Notes under the pieces: generated by a model
The model's input: the letters and a program-made list of their open reading frames with translations, nothing else
What the model was told of the DNA's origin: nothing
Database searches by the model: none
Shown: positions 1-5,496 of the stretch, piece after piece
How positions within the stretch are numbered: position 1 is the stretch's first letter
How the letters are laid out: the number at the start of each line of letters is the position of its first letter
Position numbers and translations under genes: made by a program
DNA from: Pseudomonadota bacterium
GTDB lineage: Bacteria; Pseudomonadota; Gammaproteobacteria; Steroidobacterales; GCA-2729495
Direction of reading: 5' to 3'
DNA length: 5,496 bases
Assembly: GCA_030836925.1 (NCBI GenBank)
Contig: JAUPLK010000127.1
Span: 1-5,496, forward strand

Positions 1-272
1 ACACCCTCAGTTGGTGCACGGCCGGCAGCTGCGGTTTCAAGGGCTCGCGCAAGAGCACGCCGTTCGCCGCCCAGGTGGCTGCGGAACGTGCAGGCCAGGC
101 TGCCCTGGAGTACGGCGTCAAGTCGCTGGAAGTGCTGGTCAGCGGTCCGGGACCCGGTCGCGAGTCGGCGGTCCGTTCGCTCAACAGCGTGGGTTTCCGC
201 ATCGGCAATATTGAAGACATCACGCCCATTCCGCACAACGGCTGTCGTCCGCCGAAGAAGCGGCGCGTTTAA
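1..272 (+). CDS. rpsK: 30S ribosomal protein S11, 3' part (5' end off the window)
   Basis: Small-subunit protein S11, which binds 16S rRNA in the platform of the 30S subunit near the mRNA exit region. The reading frame is open from the first base: bases 1-2 finish a codon and 89 residues follow before TAA at 270-272. About 39 residues of the roughly 129 in E. coli S11 are therefore missing at the N-terminus. Diagnostic blocks are GSRKSTPFAAQVAAERAG, then GPGPGRES, and the near-universal C-terminus PIPHNGCRPPKKRRV. Internal ATG codons at 75 and 88 are not starts, since conserved S11 sequence continues upstream. The early segment reads SWCTAGSCGF, with two cysteines where E. coli has alanine and serine, which looks like ordinary variation. 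It is followed after 11 bases by rpsD, as expected in an alpha operon. The identification is essentially certain. Confidence 0.97.
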   Translation, partial: TLSWCTAGSCGFKGSRKSTPFAAQVAAERAGQAALEYGVKSLEVLVSGPGPGRESAVRSLNSVGFRIGNIEDITPIPHNGCRPPKKRRV

Positions 273-275
273 AGG
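271..275 (+). promoter_or_regulatory. Ribosome binding site of rpsD, overlapping the rpsK stop
   Basis: The purine run AAAGG sits 8 bases ahead of the rpsD ATG at 284 and shares two bases with the rpsK TAA stop. This placement suggests that ribosomes ending rpsK can reinitiate on rpsD, that is, translational coupling. The motif and spacing are seen directly; the coupling is inferred. Confidence 0.7.
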
Positions 276-283
276 TAAGAGTA

Positions 284-910
284 ATGGCCAGATATCGTGG
301 ACCAACGTGCAAGCTTGCCCGGCGGGAAGGCACAGACCTGTTCCTGAAGAGTGGCATCAAGCCGCTTGAGACCAAGTGCAAGCTCGAGACGCCTCCGGGC
401 ACCAAGCAGCAGGCGACCAAGAAAGGCCGACTGTCCGGCTATGGTCTCCAGTTGCGCGAAAAACAGAAACTGCGGCGCATGTACGGGGTGCTGGAACGCC
501 AGTTCCGCATCACCTATCACAAGGCCTCGCAGATGAAGGGCTCGACAGGTGAGAACCTCCTCAAGCTGCTGGAAGGGCGCCTGGACAACGTGGTCTACCG
601 CATGGGTTTCGCCTCGACGCGCGCTGAAGCGCGTCAACTGGTCAGTCACTGCGCCATTCTGGTCAACAAGCAGACCGTCAACATCCCGTCTTTCCAGGTT
701 GCCGCCGGCGATACCGTCGAGGTTCGTGAGCGCTCCCGTCAGCAGCCGCGGATCAAGAACGCCATCGCGATGGCAAGTCAGGTCGGTTTCCCGGACTGGG
801 TGCTGGTGGATGACAAGAACCTGACCGGAACGCTGAAGTCGCTGCCCGCGCGGGAAGATATCCTGCCCGACGTGAACGAGAATCTCGTCGTCGAGCTGTA
901 TTCCAAGTAA
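284..910 (+). CDS. rpsD: 30S ribosomal protein S4 (alpha operon autoregulator family)
   Basis: S4 is a primary 16S rRNA binding protein of the 30S body that starts subunit assembly. In E. coli it also represses its own operon by binding a leader pseudoknot ahead of rpsM, which here would lie outside the window. The protein has 208 residues against 206 in E. coli. The N-terminal block MARYRGP and LARREGTDLFLKSG is typical; the S4 RNA-binding fold spans about residues 98-160 (GRLDNVVYRMGFASTRAEARQ, then SHCAILVNKQ), and the end ELYSK is the family signature. Of the four zinc cysteines found in Thermus S4 only an equivalent of the first (C9) and a cysteine at 32 remain, so a zinc site is unlikely. 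Oddly, the conserved GQHG turn is replaced by GTKQQ (residues 39-43), and the LSDYG motif reads LSGYG. The start is ATG at 284, supported by AAAGG upstream and by alignment. Confidence 0.97.
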   Translation: MARYRGPTCKLARREGTDLFLKSGIKPLETKCKLETPPGTKQQATKKGRLSGYGLQLREKQKLRRMYGVLERQFRITYHKASQMKGSTGENLLKLLEGRLDNVVYRMGFASTRAEARQLVSHCAILVNKQTVNIPSFQVAAGDTVEVRERSRQQPRIKNAIAMASQVGFPDWVLVDDKNLTGTLKSLPAREDILPDVNENLVVELYSK

Positions 911-927
911 TCAAGCCAGAATCAACC

Positions 928-932
928 AAGAG
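928..932 (+). promoter_or_regulatory. Weak ribosome binding site supporting the rpoA ATG at 944
   Basis: AAGAG lies 11 bases ahead of the ATG at 944. It is the only purine-rich stretch in the 33-base rpsD-rpoA gap well placed for that start. The in-frame GTG at 932 overlaps this motif and has no comparable motif of its own, so the ATG is preferred. Spacing is slightly long, so the site is only moderately convincing. Confidence 0.45.
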
Positions 933-943
933 TGGGTTCGCAT

Positions 944-1948
944 ATGCAACCATCAATCAGTGAGTTCCTGAAGCCACGCAACGTTCGCGTGCAGGCCGAG
1001 ACCGGCAACCGCGCACGTATCGTGATTGAACCCCTTGAGCGTGGCTTCGGTCATACGCTGGGTAACGCACTGCGTCGCGTTTTGCTGTCGAGCATGCCTG
1101 GTGCTGCAATCGTCGAGGCCGAAATCGAAGGTGTACTCCATGAGTACACCAGCATCGAAGGTGTGCAGGAGGACGTGGTCGAGATCCTGCTCAACCTGAA
1201 AGGCGTTGCCCTGCGCATGCACGCCCGCGACCGCGTCGAGCTCACCCTGCACCGCAAGGGTCCGGGCCCGGTGACGGCCGGCGACATCACGACTGATCAT
1301 GATGTCGAAGTCGTCAACCCGCGCCATGTCATCGCCAATCTGACCAATGCCGGTGAGCTCAAGGTTCTGCTGACCATCGAGCGTGGTCGTGGCTACCGCG
1401 CGGCCACCCAGCAGCTGGATGCCGAAGGGCAGACCACCTCGGCCATCGGTCGCCTGCGTCTCGACGCGTCCTTCAGCCCGGTCCGCAAGGTGACCTATAC
1501 GGTTGAGGCAGCCCGCGTGGAACAGCGTACGGATCTCGACAAGCTGGTGCTTGATATCGAGACCAATGGCACCATCAATCCGGAGGATGCAATCCGGCGC
1601 GCCGGCACGATCCTCAAGGATCAGCTCGACGTGTTCCTCGAGCTGCGTGGGCAGGATGAAGCTGCTGCTTCAACCACCGAGTCACCGATCGAGCCGATCC
1701 TGCTGCGCCCGGTCGATGAACTCGAGCTGACCGTGCGCTCGGCAAATTGCCTCAAGGCGGAGAACATCAACTACATCGGTGACCTGGTCCAGCGCACTGA
1801 AGTCGAGTTGCTGCGGACGCCGAATCTCGGCAAGAAGTCACTTACCGAGATCAAGGAAGTTCTGGAAAGCCATGGGCTGTCGCTGGGCATGCGTGTCGAG
1901 AGCTGGCCACCGCCCAGCCTGCTCAAGCACGACGACCAGGCGGCCTGA
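944..1948 (+). CDS. rpoA: DNA-directed RNA polymerase subunit alpha
   Basis: Alpha dimerises to nucleate assembly of core RNA polymerase, and its C-terminal domain contacts promoter UP elements and activators. The protein has 334 residues against 329 in E. coli. The N-terminal domain covers about residues 1-235, with the dimer and assembly motif LERGFGHTLGNALRR ending at R45 and the block VEAARVEQRTDLDKLV. A short acidic/Ala/Ser/Thr linker (about 236-250) leads to the C-terminal domain. There the DNA-binding residues R265, N268, C269, K271, G296, K298, S299 and E302 are all present at E. coli numbering (RSANCLKAE and NLGKKSLTE). An in-frame GTG at 932 would add four residues (MGSH); ATG at 944 is chosen because MQPSISEFLKPR matches family N-termini. 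Residues 162-165, acidic in E. coli, read GQTT here. Fourth gene of the operon, 33 bases after rpsD. Confidence 0.98.
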   Translation: MQPSISEFLKPRNVRVQAETGNRARIVIEPLERGFGHTLGNALRRVLLSSMPGAAIVEAEIEGVLHEYTSIEGVQEDVVEILLNLKGVALRMHARDRVELTLHRKGPGPVTAGDITTDHDVEVVNPRHVIANLTNAGELKVLLTIERGRGYRAATQQLDAEGQTTSAIGRLRLDASFSPVRKVTYTVEAARVEQRTDLDKLVLDIETNGTINPEDAIRRAGTILKDQLDVFLELRGQDEAAASTTESPIEPILLRPVDELELTVRSANCLKAENINYIGDLVQRTEVELLRTPNLGKKSLTEIKEVLESHGLSLGMRVESWPPPSLLKHDDQAA

Positions 1949-1993
1949 ACAAACGTCCGGATTGGTATTGATCCGCAGAAGCTGAAGATTTAA

Positions 1994-1998
1994 CGGAA
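1994..1998 (+). promoter_or_regulatory. Possible weak ribosome binding site of rplQ
   Basis: CGGAA lies 9 bases ahead of the rplQ ATG at 2008, in the 59-base gap after rpoA. It matches the Shine-Dalgarno core only partly (GGA). No other purine-rich motif lies closer, so it is offered as the best candidate rather than a firm site. Confidence 0.35.
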
Positions 1999-2007
1999 TT
2001 TGTCACC

Positions 2008-2496
2008 ATGATGCACCGTAAGGCCGGCCGTGCCCTCGGCAGAAAAAGCAGCCACCGCACTGCCATGTACCGCAACATGGCCGCTTCACTGATATGTGAG
2101 GAGACCATCCGCACCACAGTGCCCAAGGCCAAGGAACTGCGGCGGGTTGTCGAGCCACTGATCACGCTGGCGAAGGAAGACGGGCTGGCGCATCGGCGCC
2201 TGGCGTTTTCGCGGCTGCGTGACCGGACCTCGGTGGGTAAACTCTTCAACGAACTCGGACCGCGTTTCAAGAGCCGTCCAGGTGGCTATCTGCGCATCCT
2301 GAAGATGGGTTATCGCGCTGGCGACTGCGCGCCGATGGCGCTGGTCATGCTGACTGATCGTGCGGCACCGGTTGATGCGGCACCCGAGCCGAAGGGCCGC
2401 AAGAAGGTTGCCAAGAAAGCAGCTGCGCCCAAGGCTGAAGCCAAGACTGTCGCCAAGCCGCGCAAGAAGGCCACCAAGAAGGCCGCCGCCGCCTGA
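2008..2496 (+). CDS. rplQ: 50S ribosomal protein L17 with a Lys/Ala-rich C-terminal extension
   Basis: L17 is a bacterial large-subunit protein located near the polypeptide exit tunnel. Residues 1-118 align with the whole E. coli protein core: MMHRKAGRALGRKSSHR at the start, KAKELRRVVEPLITLAK, RRLAFSR, KLFNELGPRF, then GGYLRILKMGYRAGDCAPMA. The usual length is about 127, but this one has 162. The extra tail, about residues 119-162, is made of Ala, Lys and Pro with AKKA- and TKKA-like units, 12 lysines, and no predicted fold. Two ATG codons stand in tandem at 2008 and 2011. The first is chosen because MMHRK aligns with E. coli MRHRK. This is the last gene of the alpha operon, and it converges on the RND gene with a 61-base gap. 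The identity is certain; the role of the tail is unknown. Confidence 0.97.
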   Translation: MMHRKAGRALGRKSSHRTAMYRNMAASLICEETIRTTVPKAKELRRVVEPLITLAKEDGLAHRRLAFSRLRDRTSVGKLFNELGPRFKSRPGGYLRILKMGYRAGDCAPMALVMLTDRAAPVDAAPEPKGRKKVAKKAAAPKAEAKTVAKPRKKATKKAAAA

Positions 2497-2504
2497 TTCC
2501 TGAC

Positions 2505-2524
2505 GGGGCCCGGTTCCGGGCCCC
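2505..2524. terminator. GC-rich hairpin between convergent genes, candidate terminator
   Basis: GGGGCCCGG (2505-2513) and CCGGGCCCC (2516-2524) form a perfect inverted repeat of 9 bases per arm. With a realistic loop of GTTC this is an 8-base-pair GC-only stem. It begins 8 bases after the rplQ stop and lies 33 bases beyond the RND stop on the other strand, exactly where a shared terminator would sit. The base run following it on the + strand (CGTTACATATTCTG) has scattered T but no proper T-tract, and the - strand side has none. Intrinsic termination may thus be weak, or the hairpin may mainly stabilise the mRNA 3' ends. Confidence 0.55.
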
Positions 2525-2557
2525 CGTTACATATTCTGTCCGAATTGCCGACCCGGC

Positions 2558-5496
2558 TCAGCCCGTTGTGGCTGATTCCGGCTGCGTCTCTGCTTCTGCC
2601 TGCTGCAGTTTTTCGATCTCCCGGCTGATGTATTCCGGGGACTGCGTCTTGCGCGCCAGCAAGGCATAGATGGCGGGTATCAGATAGAGGGTCAGGAAGA
2701 CGGAGATCATCACGCCGAAGAATACGGTGGCACCCAGTGTGCGGCGCGACTCAGTGCCGGCACCGGTGGCAATCATCAGCGGTATGGCGCCAAAGGCGGT
2801 ACACAGGCTGGTCATCAAGACCGGCCGCAGCCGTATGCTGGCAGAGGAGATGATCGCGGCATAAAACTCCATGCCCTGGTCCCGCAACTGATTGGCAAAC
2901 TCCACAATCAGGATGCCGTTCTTTGCCGCCAGTCCGATCAGCATGATTGCGCCGATCTGGCTGTAGACATTCACCGACGACCCGAATGCCCAGAGGCCGA
3001 CCAGTCCGCCGGTGATGGCCATCGGCACGGTCAGCATGATGATCAGCGGGTGCCTGAAGCTCTCGAACTGCGCTGCGAGAATCAGGAACACCACGATCAT
3101 GGCGAAGCCGAAGGTCAGGTAGATAGCGTTCCCGGAGCGCTTGTATTCGCGGGCCTCGCCGTCAAAATCGATCCTGGCTTCGGGTGGCAACGCCCTGTCG
3201 ATCAGTCCTTCCATGTAGGTCACGGCTTCACCGATCGAGTAGCCGGGTGCGAGGCTGGCGTTCAGCGTGACCGAACGCAGCTGGTTGAAGCGCTTGAGCT
3301 CCTTCGGGCCTGCCACTTCCTCAAGCTGCACCAGGCTCGCGAGCGGTATCAGCTGCGGTGAGCGTTCCGAACGCACATAGATGTTCTGCAGGTCGGACGG
3401 TGTCGCCCGGTCTTGTGCTGCGCCTTGCAGGATGACGTTGTACTCCTCGCCACGCTCCACGAAGCTGGTGACAATCCGCGAGCCGAGCATGGTCTCCAGC
3501 GAATTGCCGATGGTCTGCAGCGAAACCCCGAGATCCGCGGCACGGTCCCGGTCTATATTGATCCTGATCTTGGGCTTGCCCGGAAAGAAATCCGAGCGCA
3601 TGCCGAGTATGCGCGGGTTTTCCTCCTCAACCTTGTTGATGATCAGGTCCTGCCACACCGTCAGGTCCTCGTAACTGGTGGCACTGAGTATCACCGAGAG
3701 ACCGGCGCCACCAGAACGTATGGCCAGGCTCGGTGGCAGGAATACCGTCGCCACCGCGCCGGGCAGGCTGCTTACCTTGCTGCGGATCTCCGCCGACAGT
3801 TCCTGCGATGAGCGCTCGCGCTCTGCCCTGGATACCAGCGGCATGTAGATGAACGCCGTATTCACGTCGCCGCCGCTGCCCCACATGCCGGTACGCGACA
3901 CCACCCGCTTGATGTCGCCGGCTTCCACATAGGGTTTCAGCAGGGCTTCGATCACGCGGACCTGGCGATCCATGTACTCGGGCGAGGCGCCTTCCGGGCC
4001 GCGCACGGTCATCAGCATCATGTTGCGGTCCTCGGCCGGCGCGTATTCGCCGGGCAAGCTCCTGAAAAGCACGGCGCCGAGCAAAGCCACCAGCACCAGC
4101 AGTCCGACCGCGGTCCAGCGCAAGCCGATAAAACGCGTCAGCGTGGCCCGGTATCCTTCGGTCAGGCGCTTGAACACCCGGTCCAGAGCGGCCGCCAACC
4201 GGCCACGTTTCACGCCGCCGGCATAGAGCAGTGCGGTCAGCATCGGCACGAGTGTCAGCGCAACGAGGCCGGATACGGCGATCGCGGCAGCCAGCGAGAT
4301 GCCGAACTCGCCGAACAGGCGCCCGACGTTGCCCGGCATGAACGAGATCGGCACGAATACGGCCACCAGCACTGCCGTGGTCGAGATGACTGCAAAACCG
4401 ATCTCCTGACTGCCCTCGATGGCGGCCAGCAGGGGCGGACGGCCCAGTTCCATTTTGCGGACGATGTTCTCCAGTACGACGATCGCATCGTCCACCACCA
4501 GGCCGATCGCCAGCACCAGGCCCAGCAGCGTCAGCGTGTTGATGGTGTAGCCGAGCGCGGCCATGACGATGAAGGATGAAATGATCGCTACCGGGATGGT
4601 CAGGGCCGGGATGATCGTCGCGCGCAGCGAGCCGACGAAGGCGAAGATCACGACCAGCACCAGCAGCAGCGCTTCGACCAGCACCTTGACCACCTCGATC
4701 ATCGACTCCTCGATGAAGCGCGAGAAATCGATGCTGGGCGAAACGACGAGGTCATCAGGCAGGCTGTCCTGCAGGCGTTCCACCTCGGCCAGCACGGCCT
4801 TGTTGACCTGCAGGATGTTGGCATTGGCCTGCGGCACGATACCGAGGCTGATGCCTGATACGCCGTTTGAACGGGAAAAGAAGCGCGCGTCCTCGGGTTC
4901 GATGCGTACTTTTGCGACTTCGCCCAGCCGCGTCAGATAGTTGCCACTGCTGCGGCCGATCACCAGCGCCTCGAAGTCGGCCACTTCGTCGAGACCGGTC
5001 GCCGTGCGCAGCGAAAACTCGCGCTGCTGCGACTCGATGCGGCCGGCCGGCAGCTCGACATTCTCCCTGCGCAGCGTGTTCTCCACGTCCTCCACGGTGA
5101 GGCCGCGGGCCGCGAGCGCATCGCGATCCAGCCAGATGCGCATTGCCGTGTTCTGCGCGCCGGCCAGCCGGATCGTGGCGACACCGTCCACGGCAGACAG
5201 GCGGTCAACGAGATTGCGTTCAGCGTAATCGGTGAGATCCATCAGCGTGCGGGTCTGGCTGTCGACGCCGATGTACAGCGTGGCGTCCATGCCCTGGTCC
5301 TGCTTGGTGATCTCGGGCGGGTTGGCGCCATCCGGCAACTGCTTCTGGACGCGTGCGACACGCTCGCGCACATCGTTGGCGGCACCATCCGGATCGCGGT
5401 CCAGACTGAACTCGACCACGATATTCGAGCGCTCATCCTGGCTGCTGGAGGTGAGTTTCTGCACGCCGGCAATGCCGGAAATCTGGTCCTCGATGA
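2558..5496 (-). CDS. RND efflux transporter permease, HAE1/AcrB family (N-terminus off the window)
   Basis: Inner-membrane proton-driven pump of the AcrB class, normally a trimer working with a periplasmic adaptor and a TolC-like outer-membrane channel. 978 residues are visible, with no start codon: the frame stays open to the right edge, and IEDQISGI at the edge aligns near AcrB residue 65. The full protein would be about 1,040 residues, lacking here only TM1 and the following segment. Eleven membrane helices can be seen, at about residues 270-288, 293-315, 320-343, 367-386, 397-424, 460-478, 789-811, 816-838, 843-868, 892-911 and 919-947. Two large periplasmic portions lie before the first and between the sixth and seventh of these. 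Proton-relay residues are intact: D335-D336 (AcrB D407/D408), K858 (K940), R888 (R971) and T895 (T978). Several Phe residues of the AcrB deep pocket are not conserved. No symbol is given because the subfamily and substrate cannot be told from sequence alone. Adaptor and outer-membrane genes are not in the window. Confidence 0.95.
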   Translation of the reverse strand, partial: IEDQISGIAGVQKLTSSSQDERSNIVVEFSLDRDPDGAANDVRERVARVQKQLPDGANPPEITKQDQGMDATLYIGVDSQTRTLMDLTDYAERNLVDRLSAVDGVATIRLAGAQNTAMRIWLDRDALAARGLTVEDVENTLRRENVELPAGRIESQQREFSLRTATGLDEVADFEALVIGRSSGNYLTRLGEVAKVRIEPEDARFFSRSNGVSGISLGIVPQANANILQVNKAVLAEVERLQDSLPDDLVVSPSIDFSRFIEESMIEVVKVLVEALLLVLVVIFAFVGSLRATIIPALTIPVAIISSFIVMAALGYTINTLTLLGLVLAIGLVVDDAIVVLENIVRKMELGRPPLLAAIEGSQEIGFAVISTTAVLVAVFVPISFMPGNVGRLFGEFGISLAAAIAVSGLVALTLVPMLTALLYAGGVKRGRLAAALDRVFKRLTEGYRATLTRFIGLRWTAVGLLVLVALLGAVLFRSLPGEYAPAEDRNMMLMTVRGPEGASPEYMDRQVRVIEALLKPYVEAGDIKRVVSRTGMWGSGGDVNTAFIYMPLVSRAERERSSQELSAEIRSKVSSLPGAVATVFLPPSLAIRSGGAGLSVILSATSYEDLTVWQDLIINKVEEENPRILGMRSDFFPGKPKIRINIDRDRAADLGVSLQTIGNSLETMLGSRIVTSFVERGEEYNVILQGAAQDRATPSDLQNIYVRSERSPQLIPLASLVQLEEVAGPKELKRFNQLRSVTLNASLAPGYSIGEAVTYMEGLIDRALPPEARIDFDGEAREYKRSGNAIYLTFGFAMIVVFLILAAQFESFRHPLIIMLTVPMAITGGLVGLWAFGSSVNVYSQIGAIMLIGLAAKNGILIVEFANQLRDQGMEFYAAIISSASIRLRPVLMTSLCTAFGAIPLMIATGAGTESRRTLGATVFFGVMISVFLTLYLIPAIYALLARKTQSPEYISREIEKLQQAEAETQPESATTG

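Noticed and set aside
30..66. Two cysteines in the S11 segment SWCTAGSCGF as a possible metal site
   Set aside because: S11 residues here vary among bacteria and two isolated cysteines without further ligands do not make a case for metal binding.
269..649. Open frame of 126 codons on the - strand opposite rpsD
   Set aside because: Fully antisense to rpsD and without recognisable motifs; explained by codon bias of the real gene.
932..943. In-frame GTG at 932 as an alternative rpoA start adding MGSH
   Set aside because: The ATG at 944 gives the family N-terminus MQxSxxEFLKPR and has the better placed purine motif; nothing supports the four extra residues.
1282..1307. Second inverted repeat in rpoA: CGACATCA and TGATGTCG with a 10-base loop
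   Set aside because: An 8-base arm with a longer loop inside a coding region of this size is expected by chance from time to time; there is no flanking regulatory context.
1949..2007. Possible internal promoter or attenuator in the rpoA-rplQ gap
   Set aside because: No convincing -35/-10 pair, and the only dyad (CGGAT/ATCCG) has 5 base pairs; the gap looks like an ordinary intra-operon spacer.
2558..2575. Small hairpin TCAGCC/GGCTGA at the 3' end of the RND gene
   Set aside because: Only 6 base pairs, mostly inside the coding sequence, with no T-tract on the reading strand; too weak to call a terminator.
4563..4940. Open frame of 125 codons on the + strand inside the RND gene
   Set aside because: It lies antisense to a strongly conserved transporter, its protein is low-complexity Ser/Thr/Arg typical of frame shadows in GC-rich DNA, and it has no recognisable domain.

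Overview
The window carries the downstream part of a bacterial alpha (S11-S4-RNA polymerase alpha-L17) ribosomal protein operon on the + strand, facing a large RND efflux pump gene on the - strand. Gene order (rpsK, rpsD, rpoA, rplQ) and protein sequences fit a gammaproteobacterium. RpoA aligns with Escherichia coli alpha with no shift in residue numbering at the positions that could be compared, and the S4 N-terminus and its 208-residue length resemble Xanthomonadales-type S4. The DNA is GC-rich. I cannot place the organism below class from this window.

Layout: bases 1-272 are the 3' two thirds of rpsK (S11). rpsD (S4) follows after 11 bases, its ribosome binding site overlapping the rpsK stop codon. 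rpoA follows after 33 bases and rplQ (L17) after another 59. These four same-strand genes should be one transcript; its promoter, and any S4-responsive leader ahead of rpsM, would lie left of the window. Bases 2497-2557 form a short convergent intergenic region with a strong GC-rich hairpin, a candidate terminator. From 2558 to the right edge the - strand encodes an HAE1-type RND transporter lacking only its first 65 or so residues, which lie off the window. Its usual partner, a periplasmic adaptor, would be expected further right if the operon is typical.

The ribosomal proteins and alpha serve core gene expression. The RND pump is a separate inner-membrane proton/drug antiporter gene that merely ends next to the operon.

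I see no mobile element, CRISPR array, tRNA, rRNA or undescribed system. The points worth a second look are local: an S4 lacking the conserved GQHG turn, a lysine/alanine-rich tail on L17, loss of the acidic 162-165 patch in alpha, an RND binding pocket lacking several phenylalanines of AcrB, and an exact inverted repeat inside rpoA.
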